NCBI RefSeq assembly: GCF_021117365.1 | Contig: NZ_CP088262.1 | Coordinates: 1,302,001 to 1,366,000, forward strand | From: Nocardioides sp. cx-173 | GTDB taxonomy: Bacteria; Actinomycetota; Actinomycetes; Propionibacteriales; Nocardioidaceae | Direction of reading: 5' to 3' | DNA: 64,000 bases | Part shown: positions 41,000 through 49,386 of the stretch, piece by piece | Layout: every line of letters starts with the position of its first letter | Position numbering within the stretch: position 1 is the first letter of the stretch | Notes under the pieces: generated by a model | The model's database searches: none | Seen by the model: only the letters and a program-made list of their open reading frames with translations | What the model was told of the DNA's origin: nothing | Translations under genes and position numbers: made by a program

Positions 41000-42268
41000 A
41001 TGGCGCCCCAGGTCTCCCGACGCGGGCTCCTCGGTGGCGGCGTGGCCGCCGCCGGGGTCGCCGGCGCCTTCGCGACCGGTCGGGCGACGGCCGACCCGGA
41101 GGCGGTGCTGCAGCACGCCTCGGCCCGCTCCGCGTCGTACGACTTCCGCGGCGCGCACCAGGCCGGCATCGTCACGCCGGCCCAGGACCGGCTGCACTTC
41201 GCGGCCCTCGACGTCACCAGCGACTCGCGCGAGGACCTGATCGACCTGCTCCAGCGGTGGACCGCCGCGGCGGAGCGGATGACGAAGGGCGAGGCCGCCG
41301 GGGAGATCGGGCCCGTCGAGGGGTCCCTCGACCTGCCGCCCGACGACACCGGCGAGGCCATCGGGCTGCCGGCCAGCGGGCTGACCATCACCTTCGGCTT
41401 CGGCCCCGGGCTGTTCCGCGACGCCGAGGGCCGCGACCGCTTCGGCCTGGCGGACCGGCAGCCCGAGGCGCTGCGGACGCTGCCGCACTTCCCGGCCGAC
41501 AACCTCGACCCCGCCCGCTCCTACGGCGACCTGTGCATCCAGGCCTGCGCCGACGACCCGCAGGTCGCCGTCCACGCGGTGCGCAACCTGGTGCGGCTCG
41601 GCTTCGGGACCGTCTCGGTGCGCTGGTCGCAGCTCGGCTTCGGCCGCACGTCGTCGACGTCGACGACCCAGGAGACCCCCCGCAACCTGTTCGGCTTCAA
41701 GGACGGCACCGCCAACGTGAAGGCCGAGGAGGAGGCCGCCCTCGGCGAGCACGTCTGGGTCGGCGCGGACGACGACCCGCGCGGCGGCTGGCTGGCCGGC
41801 GGCTCCTACCTGGTCGCCCGCCGGATCAACATGACCATCGAGGTCTGGGACCGCCAGCCGCTCGGCGAGCAGGAGCGCTTCGTCGGCCGCACCAAGGGCA
41901 CCGGCGCGCCGCTGTCGGGAGGCGAGGAGTTCAGCGAGCCCGACTTCGAGATGCCCGGCCGGGGCGGTCCGATCATCCCCGCCGACGCGCACGTGCGCCT
42001 GGTCCACCCCGACCGGCACGGCGGCGCCCGGATGCTGCGCCGCGGCTACAACTTCGTCGACGGCAGCGACGCCCTCGGCGGCCTGAACGCCGGGCTGTTC
42101 TTCATCGCCTACGTGCGCGACCCGCGCACCGGCTTCATCCCCGTCCAGAACGCCATGGCCAAGAGCGACGCGCTCATGGAGTACCTCAAGACCACCGGCT
42201 CCGCACTGTTCGCCGTGCCGCCCGGTGTGCAGCCGGGGGAGTGGGTCGGTCAGTCGCTGTTCGCCTGA
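41000..42268 (+). CDS. efeB: EfeB deferrochelatase/DyP-type peroxidase, Tat-exported
   Basis: 422 aa haem peroxidase. The N-terminal SRRGLLGG with a hydrophobic stretch is a twin-arginine signal. The DyP motif GxxDG is present (FGFKDGTAN), and the proximal-His region is in VRLVHPDRHG. It works with EfeUO, and some homologues are reported to release iron from haem while leaving the tetrapyrrole ring whole. Last gene of the iron operon. Confidence 0.94.
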   Translation: MAPQVSRRGLLGGGVAAAGVAGAFATGRATADPEAVLQHASARSASYDFRGAHQAGIVTPAQDRLHFAALDVTSDSREDLIDLLQRWTAAAERMTKGEAAGEIGPVEGSLDLPPDDTGEAIGLPASGLTITFGFGPGLFRDAEGRDRFGLADRQPEALRTLPHFPADNLDPARSYGDLCIQACADDPQVAVHAVRNLVRLGFGTVSVRWSQLGFGRTSSTSTTQETPRNLFGFKDGTANVKAEEEAALGEHVWVGADDDPRGGWLAGGSYLVARRINMTIEVWDRQPLGEQERFVGRTKGTGAPLSGGEEFSEPDFEMPGRGGPIIPADAHVRLVHPDRHGGARMLRRGYNFVDGSDALGGLNAGLFFIAYVRDPRTGFIPVQNAMAKSDALMEYLKTTGSALFAVPPGVQPGEWVGQSLFA

Positions 42269-42302
42269 CTCGAGACTCGGGGACAGACCGGTGCCTCGGC
42301 GG

Positions 42303-42782
42303 TCAGTCTCCGTCGTAGGCCTTCTGCATGGAGGCGATGTCGATCTTGACCATCTGGAGCATCGCCTGGGTGGCGCGGATGTTGGCCTCGGTGGTCAGGT
42401 CGCCGCAGAGCTCCTCAAGTTGTGTGGGCACGATCTGCCACGACACCCCGAACTTGTCCTTGCACCAGCCGCACGCCTGCTCCTGGCCGCCGTCGGCGGT
42501 GAGCAGGTCCCAGAAATGGTCGACTTCCGCCTGGGTGTCGACGTTGAGGTAGATGGAGAAGGCCTCGTCCAGGGTGAACTCGGCTCCGGCGTTGATCGCG
42601 GTGACCGGCATCCCGGCCACGGTGAAGTCGACGATGAACTCGCCCGGCGTCGTCTGCGGCAGTCCTTCGGGTGCGACGACGACGTTGGTGACCTTGGAGT
42701 CGGGGATGTGCTGCTCGTAGAAGCGGGCGGCGTCGCCCGCCTTGCCGTTGCTGAACCACAGGTGGGCTCGTGCGGTGACCAT
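42303..42782 (-). CDS. VOC-superfamily protein (PhnB/3-demethylubiquinone methyltransferase-like fold)
   Basis: 159 aa. RAHLWFSNGKAGDAARFYEQHIPDSK and FMLNA-like strands (here GAEFTLDEAFSIYLNVDTQAEVDHFWD) followed by CGWCKDKFGVSWQIVP are typical of PhnB-like VOC proteins. Function in this group is mostly unknown. ATG at 42782 has GGAGG upstream. It lies convergent with efeB and downstream of the DinB gene on the same strand with 126 bases between. Confidence 0.88.
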   Translation of the reverse strand: MVTARAHLWFSNGKAGDAARFYEQHIPDSKVTNVVVAPEGLPQTTPGEFIVDFTVAGMPVTAINAGAEFTLDEAFSIYLNVDTQAEVDHFWDLLTADGGQEQACGWCKDKFGVSWQIVPTQLEELCGDLTTEANIRATQAMLQMVKIDIASMQKAYDGD

Positions 42783-42908
42783 GACGACCTCCTCGGGGCG
42801 AGCCTCCGGGCGAGGCCGCTGTCGAGTCAGACTCAGGACCGTCCCGGGATTCATCGTCCTGGTGCGCGATCCCCGCGCTGAGGAGTACCTCGGACAGGCG
42901 CCTGTCGC

Positions 42909-43712
42909 CTACGTCCGGGTCTCGAGGATCGCGAGGTCGCGCTCGGCGTAGAGCCGGTGCTCCCACTCCTCGTTGAGGATGGTGCGCAGGCACTGCGCGA
43001 CCGGGAAGCTCTCCGGCGGCGGCCAGCCCGGGCCGTCGATCGGCTCGGTGTCGCCGTCGAGCGTCTCCTGAGTCAGCTCGTCGAGGTAGCGGCGTACGGC
43101 GTCGCGGCGGCTCTCGCGCAGCTCGAGCACCTCCTCGAGGGAGGGTCGAGCGGCGCGGTCGCGGGGGATGCCCGGGGTGTCGGGCATCTGGTCCCATGGC
43201 AGCTCGAGCGGGTGCCACGGGGAGGGGTCGCCCAGGATGGCGCGGCTCAGCCACGCGTCCGTGGCGAAGGCGAGGTGGCGCAGGGTCTCGATGAACGACC
43301 ACTCGCCGTCGACGGACTCGTGCAGCACGGCCGGGTCGAGGCGCCGGGCCCGCTCGACGGTGCCGGCCCAGAGCTCCTCGAGCAGGTCCCAGGCAGCCCG
43401 GAAGCCGTCGGGGTCCGTCGGCCGCATCGCCGCCCGGCCGGGATGGCGCCGGTCGAGCTCCTCCTGCACGAAGGAGGCGACGTCGATGCCGTTGACGGTC
43501 AGCTTCACCACCTCCCCGACGATGTCGAGGTCGACGATCTCGACGCCGTGCATGCGCACGCCGACCAGGTCGGTGCCGCGGATGGTCATGTCGTACATCT
43601 CGGAGTCGATGAGCTCGACGTGCTCGAGGTGGACGCGCTCGAAGCGCGTGTTGCTCAGGTCGACCCGGGTGAGGCGCGAGCCGCTCAGGTCCTCGTCGGT
43701 GAAGTCAGCCAT
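42909..43712 (-). CDS. Pentapeptide-repeat/DinB-like fusion protein
   Basis: 267 aa. Residues about 5-70 are pentapeptide-like repeats (LSGSRLTRVDLSNTRFERVHLEHVEL region), then a DinB-fold four-helix domain with three His positions suited to metal (SFIETLRHLAF, and EEWEHRLYAERD at the C-terminus). DinB-like proteins are metal-dependent thiol transferases or of unknown role. Single gene, divergent from the DUF222 HNH gene to its right. Confidence 0.85.
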   Translation of the reverse strand: MADFTDEDLSGSRLTRVDLSNTRFERVHLEHVELIDSEMYDMTIRGTDLVGVRMHGVEIVDLDIVGEVVKLTVNGIDVASFVQEELDRRHPGRAAMRPTDPDGFRAAWDLLEELWAGTVERARRLDPAVLHESVDGEWSFIETLRHLAFATDAWLSRAILGDPSPWHPLELPWDQMPDTPGIPRDRAARPSLEEVLELRESRRDAVRRYLDELTQETLDGDTEPIDGPGWPPPESFPVAQCLRTILNEEWEHRLYAERDLAILETRT

Positions 43713-43866
43713 GGCCCGACGCTAGACCCGCCCCCCGACACCGTCACCCCCCGTTGACCGAGCAGCGACGAGCGCCAGCGAGGAGCGCCCGTCGAGATCC
43801 GGTGACCCGACCAGGAACCCCACACAAAGCCTTGCGCCTCGAACGTCTGTTCGGTTAGTATAGACC

Positions 43867-45231
43867 ATGTCCATCGCGCACCTCGACGACCACCGGCCCA
43901 GCGCCGATGGGCCAGGCGCGCCCGAGGACCTGATCGCCGCAGTCCGCCAGGCGCGGACCCGCGCCGACGCCGCCGAGGCCGACCTGCTGCGACTCGGCCT
44001 GGCCTGGGCCCACACCCACCTCGAGGACCCCGCCGACGACACCTGGCACGCCGCCCGCAGCCGCGGCGCCTACCACGACGGCGCGCCGCACGTCGAGGAC
44101 CTGACCGACCCCGGGGTGCTGGAGTGGTTCGGGCTCCCGCGCCTGGCCTGGGACGCGCCGGCCGCGTTCGCGGTGGCCAACCAGATGACCACCACCGCCG
44201 GCAAGGCCTACCTGCGCGACGCCCTGACCCTGGCCCACCGCCTGCCCCGCGTCCACGCCCGCGTGCTGGCCGGCCAGGTCCCGGTCTGGCGGGCGCGCCG
44301 GATCGCGCAGGCCGTGCTCGGCAAGCCCGCCGACGTGGCCGCCTACGTCGACCTCGAGGTCGCCGAGCGCGCCCACCAGGTCGGCGCCACCACCCTGGAC
44401 CAGGTCCTGGACGAGGCGATGCTGCGGCTCTACCCCGAGCAGCGCGAGGCCGAGCAGCTCGAGGCCCTCGACCACCGCCACGCCACCGTGCACGAGGGCT
44501 CGCTCAACCACACCGGCGTCGCCGAGATGACCCTGCGCGCCGACTGGTCCGACCTCACCGACTTCGACCGCGCCCTGTCCCTGGTCGCGGCCGCGCTGCT
44601 GCGTGACGGCTGCACCGAGTCCTTCGACGTACGCCGCGCGATGGCGATCGGCATCCTCGCCGACCCCGCCCGAGCCCTCGCGCTCATCAACGGCGACCAG
44701 GCCCCCGTGCCGACCAAGGGCATCGTGGCCTACCTCCACCTGAGCGGCGACGCGCCCCTGGGCTGCGACCCCGTCGCCACCGACGAGACCGGGCGGACCT
44801 GGCTGGTCGACACCGTGCGCGAGTGGCTCGCCCGCAACGACCGCTTCGTCACCGTCCGCCCCGTCATCGACCTCAACGACCACTGCGACGGCACCCGCCA
44901 CCGCCCCGGCGAGACCGACCCGTACGTCCCCTCCCCGCTGATCGCCGAGAAGGTCCGCCTGCGCGATCCGACCTGCGTCTTCCCCTGGTGCACCCGACCT
45001 GCCCGCTCCTGCGACCTCGACCACATCACCCCCTACGACCACGGCGGGCCGACCTGCGAGTGCAACCTCGCCGCCCTGTGCCGACATCACCACCGCCTCA
45101 AGACCCACGCCGGCTGGACCTACCGACCACTCGCCCCCGGCACCTACCTCTGGCACGACCCCCACGGCCAGAGCTTCCTCACCACACCCCAGGGCACCAC
45201 CGACCTCACCTACGCTGCCGATACCGGCTGA
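43867..45231 (+). CDS. DUF222 HNH endonuclease-like protein (13E12 family), intact copy
   Basis: 454 aa. N-terminal helical DUF222 region and a C-terminal HNH motif: WCTRP, DLDHITPYDHGG, CECNLAALCRHHHRLK. These genes are abundant and multicopy in actinobacteria; their role is not established. A TAGTAT -10-like box ends six bases before the ATG, so the message is probably leaderless. The last part of this gene, from about 44746, was copied in tandem downstream (fragments at 45826 and 47903). Confidence 0.9.
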   Translation: MSIAHLDDHRPSADGPGAPEDLIAAVRQARTRADAAEADLLRLGLAWAHTHLEDPADDTWHAARSRGAYHDGAPHVEDLTDPGVLEWFGLPRLAWDAPAAFAVANQMTTTAGKAYLRDALTLAHRLPRVHARVLAGQVPVWRARRIAQAVLGKPADVAAYVDLEVAERAHQVGATTLDQVLDEAMLRLYPEQREAEQLEALDHRHATVHEGSLNHTGVAEMTLRADWSDLTDFDRALSLVAAALLRDGCTESFDVRRAMAIGILADPARALALINGDQAPVPTKGIVAYLHLSGDAPLGCDPVATDETGRTWLVDTVREWLARNDRFVTVRPVIDLNDHCDGTRHRPGETDPYVPSPLIAEKVRLRDPTCVFPWCTRPARSCDLDHITPYDHGGPTCECNLAALCRHHHRLKTHAGWTYRPLAPGTYLWHDPHGQSFLTTPQGTTDLTYAADTG

Positions 45232-45252
45232 CCGGCGGATAGCATCGCCGCG

Positions 45253-45670
45253 TGCCAGTGCCGCGCTGGACCTGTCCTATTGCGCGCTGCTGCTCTTCGG
45301 CGCCTGGGCCGCCCAGCTCGACCTCTACCTGCGCGTCGGGTGGCTCGACGTGGTCGTCCACGCCGCCGCGACCGGCCTCATCGCCGCCATGGCCTACCTC
45401 GCCCTCGTGCGGCTCGGCGCCCTGAGCCTGGCGCGCGACCCGGCCACCCCGCGCTGGCGGCTCGGCCGGGCCGTCGTCACACTGGCCCTCGGCACGTCGC
45501 TGGCCGTGGTCTGGGAGATGTGCGAGTGGTTCGGGCACACCCAGATCGACGACCGGATCCAGGTCGGCTACACCGACACCATGGGCGACCTGGTCGCCGG
45601 CGGGGTCGGCTCTGCAGTGGCCGCGGTCCTCCTGGCCCGCGGGCTGCTGCTCGCGGATGCGCGCCGATGA
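45253..45670 (+). pseudogene. Truncated copy of the membrane-protein gene at 48086-48649
   Basis: Nearly identical to the intact gene from its middle to the stop, but about 150 bases of the 5' region are deleted, joining the start GTGCC..GTGCCGCG to GCTGGACCTG out of frame. The conserved end (WEMCEWFGHTQIDDRIQ, DTMGDLVAGG) is still open from 45350, so a shorter product could be made, but the native start is lost. Only a few substitutions separate the copies, so the event is recent. Confidence 0.8.
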
Positions 45671-45825
45671 GCACCCCGACCGTCTCGGTCGTCATCCCGG
45701 TGCGCGACGACGCCGAGGCGCTGCGCGCGTGCCTACGGGCTCCTCGCCCTCCAGACCACGCCCCCGCTCGAGGTGGTCGTCGTGGACAACGGATCGAGCG
45801 ACGAGTCGGCCGCGGTCGCCCGTGC
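45667..45825 (+). pseudogene. 5' fragment of the glycosyltransferase gene (copy of 48646 onward)
   Basis: Keeps the start MSTPTVSVVIPVRDDAEALRACL, then a one-base insertion (CCTACGGGCTCC against CCTGCGGCTCC) shifts the frame. After about 160 bases it fuses to HNH sequence at GCCGGCGACGCGCC, where both partners share a short identity. Not functional. Confidence 0.8.
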
Positions 45826-46156
45826 CGGCGACGCGCCCCTGGGCCGCGACCCCGTCGCCACCGACGAGACCGGGCGCACCTGGCTGGTCGACACCGTGCG
45901 CGAGTGGCTCGCCCGCGACGACCGCTTCGTCACCGTCCGCCCCGTCATCGACCTCTGACGACCACTGCGACGGCACCCGCCACTCGGGAAAGTCCACCGG
46001 CCCCGCCTCCTACGCGCCGCCACCACTGATCGCGGAGAAGGTCCGCCTGCGCGACCGGACCCTGCGTCTTCCCGAGGTTCACCCGCCCGGCCCGGTCCTG
46101 CGACCTCGACCACATCACGCCTTACGACCGTGGCGGGCGGCGTGCGAATGCAACCT
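45826..46156 (+). pseudogene. DUF222 HNH gene fragment, left part of split second copy
   Basis: Corresponds to the intact gene from GGCGACGCGCCCCTGGG to the CECNL codons of the HNH motif. It carries frameshifts and early stops (for example CCTCTGACG replacing CTCAACG). It ends at TGCGAATGCAACCT, where the insert begins; the remaining part resumes at 47903. Confidence 0.8.
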
Positions 46157-46251
46157 GACAAGTTCTTAGACACACCACTGCGGGGTGTCGGTGCTCGCCG
46201 TCTCGGGCCGAGCTTGAGAGGGTGTCTCTCGCACCTACAAGGGAGGGCAAC

Positions 46252-47676
46252 GTGGCCGTGCGGATTCCGACCCGCTTCGAGCATCTGCGGGGTGACCCCA
46301 CGCCGCTGATCGTCGGAGTCGAGCAGGATCTCGCCGCGTTCGAACGGCTCCGCCGGGCGGCAGAGACACAGCAAGGCGGTGTCCTCGGGCTCATGTCGGC
46401 TCCATCGGGTACCGGCAAGACCACGGCGGTGTACTCGCTGGCGTCGATCCTGTCGGATCGCTACACCGGTGTGTTCGTCGTTCCGTCAACCGTGCCCATT
46501 CGAGAGCTACCTAACTGGCTCGAAGACAATCTCCCGGAGCCAGATGGGCGGACAATCCCCGTCCTGATCGACAATCGCGAGGCTTCGGACGATGACGTCG
46601 GCCTCAAACAGCTCATGTCTAGCTTGAACGGGCTTCTGCGGCGGCGCGCAGACCTGATGGCGCTGTGGCCGACAACCGATGATGACTGGCGTGCGAGCCT
46701 TACTAATGCGGCCCGGCAAGTTGGAGGCGATTCCATCGTGCCGCGTGCAGGCGATCTCGAAATCGCGGGACCAAGCAAGGATGACTGGTCGACAGTCCTT
46801 GAGCGACTATTGATTCAGCTCGATCAAGCCCGCGAAGATCTTGCAATCGACGATGCCGCCATCGGTGTCGCCGTCGCCGACGCTGACCACGTTGGCGCAT
46901 TCCTTGAGAAGATCCGCGACGTTGTTGCGGAGCGTGTGGACGATGTCCAGCTCAACAAGTCGTTGCCGAAGGTCCTCTTCGTAGTGTCGTCAGACAGCGC
47001 AGTTGTCGGCGAGGCAAACCGGTTACGGCGAGCAGGCACACTCAGGGTTCGAGGCGAGGAGCTGCTCTCCTACTCCAGACGTTCTGGCTCTGGGCTGTAC
47101 TGGCAAGCGCGTCTGGACAATCCCCAGCACCACCTGGCGTACATCATCTCTCTCTTCGAAGCGCGGGTCGCGACCATGACACCCAGCTCCGTGAGTTACG
47201 CGGCGCTTCACTACGGTGACGAGGGTCTGCAGCAACTGGTGAGGGATGCAGGGCTGGGGCGGAGCCCCGCGAACGCGCGGACGACGTTCATGAACACGGA
47301 CTTCTACAAGTTGCTCACGGGCACGACCAGCTACGAACTCACGTCAACGACAAAGGGCAAGACGGCCGATACGACACAAGCCGCCTATGCAGCCGTGCAG
47401 GGAGCATCGTCCAAACGACACAAGGCGATCAACCAGTCGATCTGCGCCCTGGCTGAGTCGGTGGTCCCCGAGTTCGCGGCAGGGGCGGGCAAGTTCGAAG
47501 TAGATCTTGGGGAGGCGCGCGCGTTCGCTGACGCAGTCATCCCGCTCGGCGTTGAGGACCTTCACCTTGAGTTCCATCATCTGAGCGCTGCCCATTGCAA
47601 GGCCTCGTCAATGGCCTCCTACATCATGGACAAGCTCAAGGTCTACGCGCAGCAATACAACCTGATCCCCCGGTAG
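46252..47676 (+). CDS. AAA-type P-loop ATPase of unknown function, horizontally acquired
   Basis: 474 aa from GTG at 46252, with GGGAGGGC seven bases upstream; a GTG at 46222 is possible but has no such site. Walker A PSGTGKTT (about residues 51-58), a Walker B-like IPVLIDNRE (about 102-110) and a sensor-1-like VLFVVSSDS followed by RLRRAG (about 243-262) indicate an AAA-superfamily fold. The C-terminal 200 residues match nothing I recognise. Codon and base use differ from the neighbours, with many AT-ending codons. A single-gene cargo on a recombinase-borne insert suggests a defence or mobile-element function, but this is only inference. Confidence 0.75.
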   Translation: MAVRIPTRFEHLRGDPTPLIVGVEQDLAAFERLRRAAETQQGGVLGLMSAPSGTGKTTAVYSLASILSDRYTGVFVVPSTVPIRELPNWLEDNLPEPDGRTIPVLIDNREASDDDVGLKQLMSSLNGLLRRRADLMALWPTTDDDWRASLTNAARQVGGDSIVPRAGDLEIAGPSKDDWSTVLERLLIQLDQAREDLAIDDAAIGVAVADADHVGAFLEKIRDVVAERVDDVQLNKSLPKVLFVVSSDSAVVGEANRLRRAGTLRVRGEELLSYSRRSGSGLYWQARLDNPQHHLAYIISLFEARVATMTPSSVSYAALHYGDEGLQQLVRDAGLGRSPANARTTFMNTDFYKLLTGTTSYELTSTTKGKTADTTQAAYAAVQGASSKRHKAINQSICALAESVVPEFAAGAGKFEVDLGEARAFADAVIPLGVEDLHLEFHHLSAAHCKASSMASYIMDKLKVYAQQYNLIPR

Positions 47677-47854
47677 GAAGCGCGCGGGGCTCGGGTCGCC
47701 GCTTGCCGGAGTAGGCCGACAGGTCGTTGTCGAGTTACTCCCCACCGATCTGCCAACCGAGCTGGGCGGCGAGCTTGCGGCAGTCCTCGACTTGGCGCGC
47801 CACACCTGCGCCTGCACCTTCGGCGTCGTTCGAGATCCGGGCGTAGAGCGCCAC
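47677..47854 (-). pseudogene. Serine recombinase/integrase, N-terminal remnant
   Basis: Read leftward from GTG at 47854: LYARIS (with the catalytic Ser of resolvases), RQVEDCRKLAAQLGW, a TAA stop, then in the same frame DNDLSAYSGKRRPEPRAL. This is the diagnostic start of large serine recombinases. Everything after about 58 codons is missing, replaced by the 3' end of the ATPase gene. The stop codon and truncation make it non-functional. Confidence 0.85.
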
Positions 47855-47902
47855 GCGAGTGGGTGAGTTGGGAGGTCACGTCAGCGATGCGCGAAGTAAC
47901 CT

Positions 47903-48064
47903 CGCCGCCCTGTGCCGACATCACCACCGCCTCAAGACCCACGCCGGCTGGACCTACCGACCACTCGCCCCCGGCACCTACCTCTGGCACGACCCCCACG
48001 GCCAGAGACTCCTCACCACCCCCCAGGGCACCACCGACCTCACTACGCTGCCGGGTACCGGCTG
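47903..48064 (+). pseudogene. DUF222 HNH gene fragment, right part of split second copy
   Basis: Continues the split HNH gene from CGCCGCCCTGTGCCGACATC (encoding AALCRHH) to its stop and is almost identical to the end of the intact gene at 43867-45231, with a small indel near ACCTCACTACGC. It has no start of its own. Confidence 0.8.
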
Positions 48065-48085
48065 ACCGGCGGATAGCATCGCCGC

Positions 48086-48649
48086 GTGCCGGTGCCGCGC
48101 TTCGTCCTGGGCGACGTCCTGCGGTGGGCGGCCCTTGTCAGCGTCGTGGTGGCGCTGCCGCCGTGGGGGTGGGTGGGCGGCGCGCTCTTCTTCCTGGTGC
48201 TGGGCGGCTGCGTCATCCCCCGCGCGCTGGAGGCGCCGGCGGCGCTGGACCTGTCCTACTGCGCGCTGCTGCTCTTCGGCGCCTGGGCCGCCCAGCTCGA
48301 CCTCTACCTGCGCGTCGGGTGGCTCGACGTGGTCGTCCACGCCGCCGCGACCGGCCTCATCGCCGCCATGGCCTACCTCGCCCTCGTGCGGCTCGGCGCC
48401 CTGAGCCTGGCGCGCGACCCGGCCACCCCGCGCTGGCGGCTCGGCCGGGCCGTCGTCACACTGGCCCTCGGCACGTCGCTGGCCGTGGTCTGGGAGATGT
48501 GCGAGTGGTTCGGGCACACGCAGATCGACGACCGGATCCAGGTCGGCTACACCGACACCATGGGCGACCTGGTCGCCGGCGGGGTCGGCTCCGCGGTGGC
48601 CGCGGTCCTCCTGGCCCGCGGGCTGCTGCTCGCGGGTGCGCGCCGATGA
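48086..48649 (+). CDS. Four- to five-span membrane protein (DUF2238-like), intact copy
   Basis: 187 aa, GTG start. Hydrophobic helices fill most of the chain; the conserved stretch WEMCEWFGHTQIDDRIQVGYTDTMGDLVAGGVGS resembles the YjdF/DUF2238 group of bacterial membrane proteins, where the polar motif lies between helices. Function unknown. ATGA overlap with the glycosyltransferase gene suggests joint expression. A truncated near-identical copy lies at 45253-45670. Confidence 0.8.
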   Translation: MPVPRFVLGDVLRWAALVSVVVALPPWGWVGGALFFLVLGGCVIPRALEAPAALDLSYCALLLFGAWAAQLDLYLRVGWLDVVVHAAATGLIAAMAYLALVRLGALSLARDPATPRWRLGRAVVTLALGTSLAVVWEMCEWFGHTQIDDRIQVGYTDTMGDLVAGGVGSAVAAVLLARGLLLAGARR

Positions 48650-49386
48650 GCACGCCGACCGTCTCGGTCGTCATCCCGGTGCGCGACGACGCCGAGGCGC
48701 TGCGCGCGTGCCTGCGGCTCCTCGCGGTCCAGACCACGCCCCCGCTCGAGGTGGTCGTCGTGGACAACGGATCGAGCGACGAGTCGGCCGCGGTCGCCCG
48801 CGCCGGCGGGGCTCGCGTGGTCGCGGAGCCGGCGGTGGGCATCCCGAGCGCGGCCGCCACCGGGTACGACGCGGCGCGCGGCGAGGTCATCGCCCGCTGC
48901 GACGCCGACAGCCGGCCGGGCCCCGAGTGGGTCGCCAGGATCGCCGACGCCTTCGCCTCTCGCCCGGACCTCGACGCGGTGACGGGCTGGGGGTGGTTCC
49001 ACGACCTGCCGCGCGGGCTGCGGTGGCCGGCCGCGGCGGCGTACCTCGGCACCTACTACGCCACCACGCACCTGGCCCTGGGTCACACCTCGCTGTGGGG
49101 CTCCAGCATGGCGCTGCGCCGCTCGGCCTGGCAGGCGGTGCGCGGGGAGGTCCATCGCGACGACCCCGAGCTTCACGACGACCTGGATCTCGCCTTCGTC
49201 CTCGGCCCCTCGCGGGTGGTGCGACTCGACCCGCGGCTGCTGGTCGGCGTGTCGGCGCGGTCGCTGCGCGGAGCCGAGCAGCGCCGCCGGCGCCTGGACC
49301 GCGCGTGGCGCACCCTGCGCGTCAACTGGGCCGTGCAGCCGCCCTGGCTGCGCTGGCAGGAGCGGTGGCGCCGAGTCACCAGGTGA
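48646..49386 (+). CDS. Family 2 glycosyltransferase
   Basis: 246 aa GT-A fold enzyme. SVVIPVRDDAEALRACL, VVVDNGSSDES and the DXD-like CDADSRPGP (about residues 85-93) are clear, and ELHDDLDLAF serves as the later acidic motif. No membrane helix is obvious. The 3' end overlaps the convergent carotenoid prenyltransferase gene by 11 bases. It might glycosylate the C50 carotenoid or a cell-surface lipid; the neighbourhood favours the former only weakly. Confidence 0.88.
   Translation: MSTPTVSVVIPVRDDAEALRACLRLLAVQTTPPLEVVVVDNGSSDESAAVARAGGARVVAEPAVGIPSAAATGYDAARGEVIARCDADSRPGPEWVARIADAFASRPDLDAVTGWGWFHDLPRGLRWPAAAAYLGTYYATTHLALGHTSLWGSSMALRRSAWQAVRGEVHRDDPELHDDLDLAFVLGPSRVVRLDPRLLVGVSARSLRGAEQRRRRLDRAWRTLRVNWAVQPPWLRWQERWRRVTR

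Larger units (their letters stand above)
44746..45825 (+). repeat. Tandem duplication unit of about 1080 bases (HNH 3' end, membrane gene, glycosyltransferase 5' end)
   Basis: Sequence from 44746 (GGCGACGCGCCCCTGGG) recurs from 45826, and sequence from about 45228 (GGCTGACCGGCGGATAGCATC) recurs at about 48059. The order HNH tail, membrane gene, glycosyltransferase start is thus present twice. Mutations have since accumulated in both copies and a mobile insert separates the second HNH tail from its own 5' part. Confidence 0.8.
46157..47902. mobile_element. Small lower-GC insert in a DUF222 HNH gene: ATPase gene plus serine recombinase remnant
   Basis: About 1.75 kb with visibly lower GC than its surroundings. 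It interrupts the HNH copy exactly between the codons for CNL and AALC. Both ends carry similar sequence, GCGAATGCAACCT at the left and GCGAAGTAACCT at the right, consistent with hybrid attachment sites. Contents are one ATPase gene (46252-47676) and the N-terminal remnant of a serine recombinase (47677-47854, opposite strand). Probably a decayed integrative element that can no longer move by itself. Confidence 0.75.

Noticed and set aside
43855..45165. Minus-strand frame of over 400 codons opposite the DUF222 HNH gene
   Set aside because: Val/Gly/Ala/Asp-rich shadow of the HNH gene; the plus strand has the HNH motif and a -10 box.
46157..47902. Prophage
   Set aside because: Only one intact gene and a recombinase stub; no structural, lysis or replication genes.
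45826..48064. Intein or intron within the HNH gene
   Set aside because: The insert carries its own start and stop codons, an opposite-strand recombinase fragment and no splicing motifs, and the flanking HNH reading frames are already broken.
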